Assembly: GCF_029784155.1 (NCBI RefSeq)
Contig: NC_073691.1
Coordinates: 54,445,978-54,509,977, forward strand
Length of the DNA stretch: 64,000 nt
Direction: 5' to 3'
Origin: Uranotaenia lowii
Taxonomy: Eukaryota; Arthropoda; Insecta; Diptera; Culicidae
Part shown: positions 41,213-51,945 of the stretch, piece by piece
Position numbering within the stretch: position 1 is the first letter of the stretch
Layout: each line of letters opens with the position of its first letter
The notes under the pieces: generated by a model
The model's input: only the letters and a program-made list of their open reading frames with translations
The model's database searches: none
What the model was told of the DNA's origin: nothing
Program-made: the position numbers and the translations under genes

Positions 41213-43790
41213 CAAGGCTGTGCGAACGGGGGAGGGGGGTTTAACCCCCCCCCCCCCCCCGTCCCCCCCTTGGAGATTTTTTCCAAGTAAAATTTTTAGT
41301 TCAACAAATGAATTTACGTTAGTAATGTGAAATTATTGATCTCAGAAGGTATTTAAAAATAAGTGTTAACAAACATGTCAAAAATTGGCTCGTCTCCGGT
41401 GGTATTCATACCTGTTATCACTTTAGGCCTAAGACACTTATTGTACAACGCTACATGACGTTTACGAATTCAAACTAGTTTTTAATTGCCAATTTAATAA
41501 ACCATTCATATTGAAACTCAAATCTTGACACACAAAAACCATACCTCGTCTTTGAAATAGGTTTTTATTAAAAACTGTGTTTCAACAAGTTCGTACATTA
41601 CTTTTTTATTAATCACTTTGATGATAAAAAAATACATCATTACAAATTTTAAGCTGATATGAAACATTTAAAAAAAATCTAATTTCAGCATCAATTTCAT
41701 TTTGTGTTTCTTGCTCAACTCCTCATTCAAAATTACATAAGGCCACATAATACAGTTTCCTAGGGTGCAAAGAATTTAAGAGCTTATTTTGATTAATTTT
41801 GGTGCCCTGAAACTTTGAAAATAGGTAAAAATTATTTAAGAAAATTCGGTACTTTTCTTTCGATACTTTAAAATATTTGTAAATAAAGGTTTTATCAACT
41901 TGTCCCAATACTACAGGTAATTTTGACTTATGCGAAAAAAGTTTTAGAAATTTTCTATTTTTTCATTTTTTCCAATTCTGTAAAATAATAGATTTTAATT
42001 TTTAGAGAATTTTAAATATTTTTTTAAGCAACAATCAGATTGTTTGCATCAGTTTTTCAGATTTCGACAAATGTGTAAAATGAAAAAAAAAACTTTGTTA
42101 AACTTGCATCATTAATGTCAGAAATACTTGTTTTGACAAATTTTTAATAACTTTATTATTTCATTTTTAAGATCATTCATTATCATCATGACAAAATTTG
42201 ACAAAAGATTTGAGTTCAGAACGCCAAAATATACCAAATGAATAATGGTTAAAACATAGGCAGTTAAATGCTTAATCTTTAATAACCATTTAAAATCCTA
42301 TAAATAAGCTTTCACATTGTTAGACGTTAGAATCCTATAAAATCTTCATATTATATTTTAATTTGAAAAGTTATGTTCGTTTGGTAAGAATAGATATTGA
42401 AAATGAGCGAGAAGAATTTGATAAGCAGCATTTTCATCGCATTCATTAATTTGTCTCTCATAAAACAAATTTTCATTTTCATTATCTTGAAATATTCTTA
42501 CTTATGAACATAAATTTCACCGATAAGGCCGATAAAGTAAAATTAAATTCATTTTTTATTTTCAAATAAATGTACCAAATAGTACTGCTTTTTTTTAAAT
42601 TTATTAGTCGAACTAATAAAATATTTTGAAATATTTTTTATTAAACTTGTGTTTGATTTTTAAGTTTTGAAAATTTTTTTACAAAAAAAAAATTTTTTTG
42701 GATGCTTTTGTCTTTTCCAGGACCTAATTGTTCAATTGACGACAAACAAAAATAAAACTTGGAATTTCAATCTTTTAGTGCGCTAGAAAATTTTCAAACG
42801 TTTCACCTTTGTATTATTTCTACTCATCTTTTTTTTTAATTTTTAAATTAATCTCTGGAATGTTCAAAAATTGTTTCGAGATAGCAACTTAAAAGCTTCA
42901 TTTTAATGCGCAATGATAACATAAATAGTATTTGCTTTATGTTTTGAATATTGATCTCAAAACAAGGAATTTTTATTTTTATCAGCTTCGAGTTTGTTCA
43001 TTGAAGAAGTCATCCATTTCCCAATCCGTACTTTTTCGACGATGATGAATTGAACATGTTTTATTTTATGTTTATAAAGTTATTATTTGGAACTTTAATT
43101 AAAAAAGAACTTTTTCATCCATTTATTTGAAAAATTGAAAGAAATTGATTTGGAAAAATAATTTTTTCTCTAAATTTGATCACTGGCATTCTTGAAATAA
43201 AATTCAATGTTATTTTTTTTTTTCAAATGAAATCTAATTTTCATTCATGTATTTTTAATAAATTCTCTCAAGTTCGAAATGGATTTTTTTCACTATAGGA
43301 AATCCTTATTTTTAATCATATTTCAAATTCAAGATGTTACAGAATGAAGATAAGAAATGTAAATTGATATGATTAATAAAAAAAACAGTTATTATCTTTT
43401 TTCAAGCATGGTTAATTTCAGACCGGTTCTGAAATTTAATTAAAAAATTCGGTTTTTATTTTTCAAATCCAGTGTTATATTTTATGTAGGTATTTTATAA
43501 CTGTGCACTGATTTTTATGTCCGGAGCTTTAAATTTTGGTTTTGAACGAAATTTCTATTCGCATTCGTTTTCTGGTGTTTCGGAAATACTGACCTAATAT
43601 TTCTAGTTAAGAATAATGATCATCAATTTGAAAAATTTATTAATAACTTACCAAAAATAACATTGATTGAAAACTTTGATTCTGATTTAACTTGAATAGT
43701 ATCAGTTAAATTTATTACTTGTCGAGTTTGTGTGATGGTCATGCGTGAGGAAAGGGCTTTAGAAATCAGTTCCCTGCTTTAGTAGGCATT
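41213..43790 (-). repeat. Dispersed hAT-like repeat, copy iii and adjoining old repeat
   Basis: Begins CAAGGCTGTGCGAACGG, similar to the CAGGCCCGTGCGAAGG terminus of copy ii, followed by G and C runs. Positions 41213-41560 are the inverse of about 27240-27575. Positions 42840-43780 match 22330-25130 in direct orientation and are uninterrupted where that copy carries a 2.2-kb insertion. No coding capacity; internal boundaries are unclear. Confidence 0.55.
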
Positions 43791-45059
43791 TTTGTATTAG
43801 GAATTGCGTGTTATTTTCAATATTCTCACAGAAACTTAACATCACATGTCACTTTCAAAAACCTAACGAAATTGAAAATGCCGGTTTTTTAAGCCCAATC
43901 TTTTCTCTTGAATTCATTTGACATGATTGATATGAGTTTTTGGAAACAAAAAATTAGGTAAAAATCGATAAAAAATAAGTTGAAGTCCAAACAGAAAATT
44001 ATTCAAATTTTAAGCGGGATTTGTTAAGAGAATTCTTTTTCAATTTCAAAAGTATGTTTAAGTTGTTTAAATAAGCCTTCCAAACTCTATTTTCCAACTG
44101 AAAGATTGAAAATTTAGGGTATCTACTTTTTGTAAACTCTCATTCTACATTTTAAAGAAAGCATTGTAATTTTTTTAATGTTTGAACTGTTTAAAACAAT
44201 CCAACTTTTATCATAAGTGAATATCTTAGTCTGAATGACCATTAGGATGGCAGCTTAAATAGCCATTTAAAATTACACAAATCGACAATAAAAATTTAAA
44301 ACAGAAAAATTTATTCAATGGCATTATTTCATCCAAATAATACCAAATATGCAACAAAAACGACAAGGAACGAAAATAAATGACTAACATGACAAAAATA
44401 ACAAAAATGACCCAAATCCCAAAAATGTCCATTCGCTTCCAGACATCATCATTGTTCACATTCATTCACAATATTCAAAATCCTAACAGAATTAAATCGC
44501 TCTCTCCAAACGAAATTGCAATCCGTTTTCTCTACCTTCCTCGTTGCTTTTTGATTGGCGTCTTATATTTATGGTGATGCTTCTGCTGCTGCTGCTGGAC
44601 AAGCAATTTCCAATCCACCTTTTTGCTTCCAATCTGCCAGCAATCAAACGATGAAAAGGGTTTAGTTGATTGGAACCCGTAAATCTTTTGCATTTGAAGC
44701 GAAATTGCTTCCCGATTCCTTTTTCCGAGGCTATTTTTTTTGCTGTTGTTGTCCCCTTTCAACGCCCAAGGAATCCATCCGGATGTGTCCAGTTCAGTTC
44801 GTTTGCTGATCTGTAATTCGATGTTAATTTTCCGATATTCTGCATAATGGAAACGACTTCCGGTACCTTGTCGGGATTGAGCTCGCAATGAATTCAAAAC
44901 ATCGGACAGCAAATTGGAAAAGTTCTAACCGAGATGAAATCTGAGCTGAGTGAAAGGCGATCTTTTTTTTACGCAAATGGTATGATAATTTATTCCATCA
45001 GGGAAACCGCGTTCCCATGCTAGATGTCCTCGAGATTAGCTTTTTACAACAAAGTACGT
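43791..45059. other. Non-coding stretch, no gene recognised
   Basis: Short frames only. A minus-strand frame of 126 codons at 44532-44912 has a Gln run from a CTG repeat at about 44581-44597 but no recognised domain. Confidence 0.4.
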
Positions 45060-45130
45060 GAATGGTGTTTGTGAACAAATTGATTAAAGTGTCCAGTGAA
45101 CATAAATTAGGACACATTACAAACAGAAAT
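45060..45130 (+). repeat. Fragment related to the BEL LTR
   Basis: GTGAACAAATTGATTAAAGTGTC...GTGAACATAAATTAGGACACATTACAAACAGAAA aligns with the LTR segment at about 31105-31165 (CGAACAAATTGATTACAGTG...). It is clearly diverged, so it is an older LTR remnant. It sits directly before the satellite array. Confidence 0.75.
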
Positions 45131-45139
45131 CGATGAAGG

Positions 45140-47100
45140 ACCAATCAATCCCGAAAATACGCTCCAAATGGTCAGAAAATGCATTTCAAAGTTTTGATTC
45201 AAAATTAAGCTACGAATCCCGAAAAAAACGCTTCTAAAGGCCGAAGAGACATTTTAAAGTTTTGATCCCAAATAAAGCTCGGAATCCCGAAAAACCCCTT
45301 CTTACTGCCAGAAAATGCATTTAAATGTTTTGATCCCAAATAAAACTCATAATCCCAAAAAAAAACGCTTCTAAAGGCCAGAAAATGCATTTTCAAGTTT
45401 AAATCACAAATTAAGCTCAAACCCCCGAAAAAACGCTTCTAAAGGTCAGAAAATTCATGTTAAAGTTTTGATCGCAAATTGAGCTCAGAATCTCGAAAAA
45501 AAAGCTTCTTATGGCCAGGAAATGCATTTTGAATTTTTGATCTCAAATTTATATCAGAATCCCGAAAAAAAACGCTTCTCAAGGCCAGAAAATGCATTTT
45601 TAAGTTTGAATCCCAAATTAAGCTCAGAATTCCGAAAAAGAAACGCTTCTACAGGTCAGAAAGGAATTTTAAAGTTTTGATCCAAAATTAAGATAAAAAT
45701 TCCGAAAAAAAGCTTCTAAAGGCCTGCAAATGCATTTGAAAATTTTGATCCAAAATTAAGCTCAGAATCCCAAAAAAAACAATTCCTAAGGCCAGAAAAT
45801 GCATTTTAAAGTTTTGATCCCGAATTAAGCTTAGAATCCCGAAAAAACGCTTTCTATGGCCAGAAAAAGCATTTTTATGTTTTGATTCCAAATTATGCTC
45901 CGAATCTCGAAAAAACGCTTCGAAAGGCTAGAAAATGCATTTTTAAGATTAGATCCCAAATTTGGCTCAGATTTGCTTCTAAATGCCAGAAATTGAATTT
46001 TGAAGTTTTGATCCCAAATTGGGCTCAGATTTTTGAAAAAACGCTTTTGAAGACCAGAAAATCCTTTTTAAAATTTTGATTCCGAAGTAAGCTCAGATTT
46101 CCGAGAAAATGCTTCTAAAGGCCAAAAATTGAATTTTAAAGTTTTGATCCCGAATTGAGCTCAGATTTTCGAAAACAAAAAGGTATTTAAAGACCAGAGA
46201 AAGCATTTTTAAGTTAGGATCCCAAATTAAGTTAGAATGCCAAAAAATCGCTTGTAAATGCCAGAAAATGCACTTTAAAATTTTGATCCCAAATTAAGCT
46301 CAGAATCCCGAAAAAACGCTACTCAAGGCCAGAAAATGCATTTTGAAACTTTGATCCCAAATTGAGCTCAGAATCTCGAAAAAACGCTTCGAAAGGCCAG
46401 AAAATGCATTTTGAAGTTTTGATCTTAAATTAAGCTGAGAATCCCGAAAAAGGCTTCTAAAGACCAGAAAATTCATTTTAAAGTTTTGTTCCCAAATTAA
46501 GCTCAGAATCCCGAAAAAACGCTTCTTAAGGCCAGAAAATGAATTTTACAGTTTTGATCCCAAATTAAGCTTAGAATTCCGAAAAAAAAACGCTTCCAGA
46601 GGCCAAGAAATGCATTTTGAAGTTTTGATGCCAAATTAAGCTCCGAATCTTTAAAAAAAACGCTTCTAGAGGCCAGAAAATGCATTTTTAAGTTTATTCC
46701 CAAATTATGCTCAGAATCTTTAAAAAAAAACACTTCTTAAGGCCAGAAAATGCATTTCAAAGTTTTGATCCCAAATTAAGCTCAGAACTAAAAAAAAACG
46801 CTCCTGGAGGCCAGAAAATGGATTTTAAAATTTTGATCCCAAATTGAGCTCAAATTTCCAAAAAAAAAAACGCTTCTAAAGGCCATAAAATGCATTTTAA
46901 AGTTTTGATTCCAAATTGAGCTCAGATTTTCGAAAAAAAAACGCTTCTAAAGGCCAGAAAATGCCTTTTAAAGTTTTGATCCCAAAATTAGCTCAGAATT
47001 CCGAAAAAAAAAACGCGAAAATGTATTTTCAAGTTTTGACCCCAATTTAAGCTTGGAATCCCGAAAAACGTATCTAATGGCCAGAAAATGCATTGTTAAG
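45140..47100. repeat. ~69-bp satellite array, left block
   Basis: About 28 degenerate tandem units, each containing CCGAAAAAACGCTTCTAAAGG, CCAGAAAATGCATTTTAAAG and TTTTGATCCCAAATTAAGCTC. Neighbouring units differ by scattered substitutions and small indels. Short open frames across it are repeat artefacts. Confidence 0.95.
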
Positions 47101-47245
47101 TTTTTTTTTTTTTTAACAAGACTTAGATTTTATTTGATGATGGATATAAAGAAAGAAACCTTAATGAACTTACGTTCCTCTAAAAGGTTTCACTTATAGT
47201 TAACAAAGATTTGAATTCAGTTTTTCTTAGCTTACTTTAGGTTGC

Positions 47246-48646
47246 TTACATTAATCGCTCCAAATTATTTTTTAAGTATTTCTTCACACGGGTTTTGAAT
47301 ATGGTTAAATTTTCACTATTACGAATGTCTCTACTCAGGCGATTGTACATTGTTGGACCCGTTGTAACTAATCTTCTTTCTCCGATTCTTGTGTGAGCGT
47401 TTTCAACAAACAATCTATCGACATGTCGGGTATTATGGCTGTGTGTTACATATTCTACATTAAAGTTTTGATGAATGTCCTTGGTGTGTACAATTCTGTG
47501 CATTATTACTAAAGTTTGTAAATTTCGTAAACAATTTATCGGTAGAATGTTGTGCTCTGGCATTTTATATAATTCTAGACTAGAGAACAAAAACGGAAGC
47601 TTGAAAATTGCTTTTATGCATCTATTTTGTTGGACTTTTAGCGCCGATAAATTAGTAATATTGGTATGCCCCCAGGCACTTATGGCATATGTATACCGAC
47701 TGTGCACTAAACTATAATGCAGTTTTTGCAGAACATGCCTTGGCATGAAATGTGAGAACTTACGGATGATACCACATATTGGAGCACAATTCTTTACAAG
47801 GTTTAGTATATGTGGTTTCCATGATAACCGATTATCTATGCAAACACCCAGGTATTTGAAGCTAGAAACTTCTTCTATAACGTTATTCTTGTGAATCAAA
47901 GATGAATGTGACGAAAGCTCAGTTTTCATTCCACGAAAGATTATAAATTTAGATTTAGCGGCGTTCAGTGTAAGAAGGTTGTTTTGAAGATATTTATCTA
48001 AAACATCAAGATCGCATCTCATTTCTGATATTGTGGTTTCCACATCATGATTAGAATATTCGAGTACCGTATCATCTGCAAAAAGCCTAGGGGTTCCACA
48101 TAGAGGAAGATTGGGTAAATCGTTTACGTAAATCAGAGACAGCAAAGGTCCTAAATAGCTTCCTTGGGGAACGCCTACAGTTATAGGTAACTGAGAACTG
48201 TACGTATTTTTTATCTTTACAACTTGTTTACGATCTTTCAAATAACTTCGCATGAAGTCGTTAACTGTGCCTCTTATTCCATATGCTTCTAGCTTTTTAA
48301 GCAAAAAATCGTCATGAATTGTATCGAAGGCTTTCGATAGATCGAGAAATAACGCGCCTGGTGATTCCTTTTTTCTGTCGAGGTTCTGAGATACACTGTT
48401 GATCAACTCTAACACGGCAATCTCCGTAGATCCACCTTTACGGAACCCATGTTGGTATTTATATAGGAAATTTTCGTTTTCTAGAAACTCAATCAATCTT
48501 GTTGCTAACAGTTTTTCGAAAACCTTGCTGAAGGCAGAAAGGACAGAAATAGGGCGGTAACTATTGACATCTTTAGGATTACCAGATTTAAACACAGGAC
48601 GAACAACAGCATGCCAGAGATTCAGGATATTTGGCCAAACTGACAC
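47246..48646 (-). pseudogene. LINE ORF2: reverse transcriptase part
   Basis: A frame of about 466 codons with the non-LTR RT blocks in order: PVFKSGNPKDVNSYRPISVL, QHGFRKGGSTE, the first catalytic Asp in LFLDLSKAFDTI, GVPQGSYLGPLLSLIYVNDL, and the catalytic RLFADDTV. A C-terminal thumb region follows and ends with a stop near the 3' tail. The 5' edge at about 48646 is artificial: the preceding RT block (SKAPGID-type) lies in a different frame just upstream. RT copies the element RNA at a nicked target. Confidence 0.93.
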
Positions 48647-49395
48647 TATCGTTGAAAGACGAAGATAGGATAGGAGCTAATTCCAAATGGTGTTCTTGTA
48701 ACGCTGACACTGGGAAGCGATCGATTCCAGGAGCTTTGGAAGGATCCAGTTTTGAAAATTACCGTTGTCACTTCTTGAACAGTGGAGGGTCGTAAGAAGA
48801 TGCTATTCCTAATTCGCTGAATTGTTCCATGTTCGTCAATGTTACCAGTTGAATAATGTTGATTTGCCAGATGAGTTCCAATAGATGTAAAAAAGTCGTT
48901 GAATGCATTCGCAACAGATTTCGGATTTTCCACTGACTCTCCGTTCAGATTTACTTCCAGGTCATCGATTTTTGATTCTTTTCCAATCAGTTCGTTTATC
49001 TGTTTCCACAGGAGTTCGATGTTGGAAGTATTCATTAACTGTTCGTAATATGCAGTTTTGGCGTTTCGTTTTGCGTACTGCAGTTGTTTGTTTGCATGTT
49101 TCATTTGCTCGGTGAGGGTATAATTGTCGGGATTTCTTCTCCACTTTTTCAGGATCTTGTCTCTTGCTTTTAAAAGTCGCCATACCTCATAAGTCATAAA
49201 AGGACAGACTTTTTTCATACGGACTGCTGTTGTGGATAAGCGAGTATGCTTTTCAAGTAATTTTTGGTAGCAATCAGATATAAAAAGTAGCCTGGCGTCG
49301 GGATCTAAATTCTGGAGGCCAATATTACTCAGGAAGTCTTTGAACTCTCTTTGCAGATTGTTACGATTTATATGCCGTTTTGTTAAAATTCTAAC
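48647..49395 (-). pseudogene. LINE ORF2: linker between endonuclease and RT (frameshifted)
   Basis: The frame open from about 49395 to 48646 carries a basic, helical segment (MTYEVWRLLKARDKILKKW, KQLQYAKRNAKTAYY, LLWKQINELIGKES) and NAFNDFFTSIGTHLA. This is the usual region between endonuclease and RT in CR1/L2/Jockey elements. It is out of frame with both neighbours: a shift near 49395-49420 separates it from the endonuclease, and one near 48750-48780 from the conserved RT start. Confidence 0.88.
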
Positions 49396-50144
49396 TTCAG
49401 GATGTTGAGTCTCTGTGGTGTAGTCAGGACAGGCCTATGGTCACTGATTTCACATTCAAATGTGTAATTAGTTATGTAGCTAAGGTCGTTGAATCGTACT
49501 ACGCAATGATCCAGAAGATTAGTACTTGCCGGTCTAGTAACAATATTATTTGAGACAGCCAGGCCGAAGCAATTTAGTAGATTTTGGTACTGAATAACTG
49601 AGTTCTCATTTACTCTATTTACGGGCACGTTTAGATCTCCCAAGATGAAAAAAGGTTTATTGAAGTCAGATTCCGAGAAGAATTGCTCTGTTCGGTTGAG
49701 AAACCTAGAGAAGTTGTAGTTTGGAGGTCTATATATTCCGTGGATAGTTACCGGCCCTCTGATCAAAGACAGTTCAATTTCAATGTGGTGATAGCCATCT
49801 TCTTCGATGTTACGCTTTATGCTAAATCGCAAATTGTCTCTTACGTAAACTGCTAAGCCTCCACCATTGTTGCAGCGAGACGAAAAGATCGCGTTGTATC
49901 CAGGTAAATTATAAAAGACCACATTCTTATCCTTTATCCAGGTTTCGCTTATCACTATGATATCAATACTTATCTTGAGACTTTCAAGAAAGATTTTGAA
50001 CGAATAGAATTTTTCTAGGTTGTTCATACCCCGAATATTTAGCTGTAGTAGATTTGCGTTCGTTTGTAGATTGTTTCGATGAACTATATCTACAGATTTG
50101 CAAAGGACATTTTTACTTTGTCGTGTAAGAGATTCATCAGTCAT
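49383..50144 (-). pseudogene. LINE ORF2: apurinic-type endonuclease domain
   Basis: A frame of 253 codons with the exonuclease-endonuclease-phosphatase motifs: LLQLNIRGMNN, the metal-binding Glu in IIVISETWI, NNGGGLAVYVRD, IHGIYRPP, the Asp-Asn pair in FILGDLNVPVN, and CEISDHRPVL with catalytic Asp-His. This domain nicks target DNA to prime reverse transcription. All catalytic residues are present. The domain runs out of frame shortly after SDH. Confidence 0.93.
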
Positions 50145-50192
50145 GCACAGTTAGGTCCAGGCATCGAAAATTGTAGTGTTACACAAGATTTG

Positions 50193-50948
50193 TTAGGGTA
50201 AACATTTTCTTATATCCAAGCGAGACCGGATAACTATCGGCTTACATTTTGGAGTTTTCTTCAATAGAATGTTTCCATCAGTGCCGAGCCAAACATATGC
50301 TATATTGAGCTGTTTTTGTTTGTTCCGCAGTTCTTGCAAAAGTCCGTTAATGATGGGAGTTATCTCGCTACGAACAGAAACATTGGCGTTACCTTGTAAT
50401 GTAGTTGGAGCATTTATCTTAAGATCGTTGATATGAAGACGTCCATATTTGCGTTTGTCTTCGAGAATTTTGAGTTTAGCGCGTGCATCTTTGAAAACTA
50501 CGCGAATGGGAGGCTTGTTTTTTGTAGACAGGGATGACTTGAATCTTTCGCAAGACACAATAGAGCCCGTGCGAATGTTGCTACTAAACGTGGATAAAGT
50601 CTTTTCAATCACTTCGGGTAAAATTTCAACGCTCGCCATAGGAACACCGGTTATAATTACGTTGTTTGCTACATTCGCCTTTTCCTGATTACTAACCAGT
50701 GATTCTAAAGTTTCGAAACGGTCTTCGAGAGTTTTGATGAAATCGGTCGAATCAATAAGAGCTTTTTTCAACGATTTATTTTCCCGCTTTAGAACGAGTA
50801 TCTTATCGCTCAGAAGCTGCAGTTTTGCAAGTGCGTTGTCAACCATACTAGACATGAAATCCTGACTGCGAATGATTTGGTCAGTAATCTCATCAAATTT
50901 ATGACACATTTTCGATACAAAAGTTTGATTGATTTTTTCCTCCGCCAT
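50193..50948 (-). CDS. LINE ORF1 protein (coiled-coil RNA-binding type)
   Basis: An apparently intact frame of 251 codons from MAEEKINQTF. The frame is open for 40 more codons upstream, but the start at 50948 is preferred because the upstream residues lack the charged helical character. Residues about 15-110 are heptad-rich and probably coiled coil (KILVLKRENKSLKKAL). NVIITGVPM followed by a basic stretch (RVVFKDARAKLKILEDKRK, IND) resembles RRM plus C-terminal domain of L1-type ORF1 proteins. No zinc knuckle is seen. It would bind element RNA as a chaperone. A short gap of about 50 bases separates it from ORF2. Confidence 0.85.
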   Translation of the reverse strand: MAEEKINQTFVSKMCHKFDEITDQIIRSQDFMSSMVDNALAKLQLLSDKILVLKRENKSLKKALIDSTDFIKTLEDRFETLESLVSNQEKANVANNVIITGVPMASVEILPEVIEKTLSTFSSNIRTGSIVSCERFKSSLSTKNKPPIRVVFKDARAKLKILEDKRKYGRLHINDLKINAPTTLQGNANVSVRSEITPIINGLLQELRNKQKQLNIAYVWLGTDGNILLKKTPKCKPIVIRSRLDIRKCLP

Positions 50949-51708
50949 GATGGCAGCCCGGAATTCAAAAATTAAATGTTTCCAATAGTGAGATGCAGAC
51001 GGCGCTGCGATCACTAAAATTTGACAGGGGTCTGCCGGGAACTTTGTAGATGTGCGAGTGGAATACAATCAATAGATAGGTATTGGTCTCACCTAATGAG
51101 CTGCTGTCGGATGACTATTCCTTTTGATGTTGGGTTCGCTTCTGACGTTTGTCGTTTTTTGTAGGGCAGACGTTGGGCTATAATCATCACACATGGATGC
51201 TTCGCGGTTGGTACATGAGCGGCTGTAGAGGTGGTGTGGCAGATACGGGAAGCGCCGGATCAAATGAAAACAACAAGCGATGGTGTGTTTTTATTTGGGA
51301 GCAAATCGGGGTTCTACAGAGTTTTCCGTATCACAAGATGCAATGTATGAATCCATGAGAGTTCAGCAACAGTGGCATCAGCAGACCGGAGTGGCGAGCA
51401 ACAGCAGCAGCAGCAGTTAAAGCAGGGCAAGCAGCACGTCAATCGAGTATCTGGCCTTGATTGGTTGGTGTGTGGCGGGGTGGGAGGTAGGCTCGATCAT
51501 CCACTTGACTCAGCCGATGTTAGTTTAGAGTCGGGTTTACATACCATACCAAATCAAAGGTGATATTACGATGAGTGTGGTTGGAAGATCCGATGCTTAT
51601 TTGACCAAATCCAGAGGGCACAGCGCAGTAGGACCAGTTTTACAGGCGTAAATCGGTGCACAATTGGAGCGGGTAATGCAAGCAGATGTTGTTTACACGA
51701 GCAGGGAT
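50949..51708 (-). other. Probable LINE 5' region
   Basis: Lies between the ORF1 start and the return of satellite repeats. It includes a CAGCAGCAG run near 51402-51417 and no further coding frame. The exact LINE 5' end could lie anywhere here. Confidence 0.5.
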
Positions 51709-51945
51709 AAAATTCCAAATTAAGGTCAGAATCCCGAAAAAAAAGCTTCTGAAGACCAGAAAATGCAGATTTAATTTCAAATTTGGCTCAGAATCCCGAA
51801 AAAACGCTTCTTAAGGCCAGAAATGCATTTTAAAGTTTTGATCCCAAATTGAGCTCAGAATCCCGAAAAAACGCTTCTCAAGGCCAGAAAATGCATTTTA
51901 AAGCTTTGATCCCAAATTAAGCTCAGAATCTCGAAAAAAACCAAA
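51709..51945. repeat. ~69-bp satellite array, right block
   Basis: About three and a half units of the same satellite (AGAATCCCGAAAAAACGCTTC, GGCCAGAAAATGCATTTTAA) in the same orientation as 45140-47100. It is the continuation of the array interrupted by the LINE. Confidence 0.93.

Larger units (their letters stand above)
47101..51708 (-). mobile_element. CR1/L2/Jockey-like LINE inserted in the satellite
   Basis: A minus-strand non-LTR retrotransposon. The plus-strand T run at 47101-47114 is its poly(A) tail. ORF2 (RT then endonuclease going right) spans 47246-50144 and ORF1 50193-50948. Satellite units resume at about 51709. The 5' boundary is inferred from the return of satellite sequence, and no clear target duplication was seen. 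Both satellite blocks break at about the same place in the unit. ORF2 has several frame disruptions, so this copy is dead. Clade assignment within CR1/L2/Jockey is inference. Confidence 0.93.

Noticed and set aside
40805..41330. Frames of 136 and 158 codons encoding Ile-Ser or Ile-Asp repeats
   Set aside because: They are the translation of the (GATATA)n array and read open on both strands.
45140..47100. CRISPR-like repeat array
   Set aside because: Units are contiguous and degenerate with no unique spacers, and the genome is eukaryotic.
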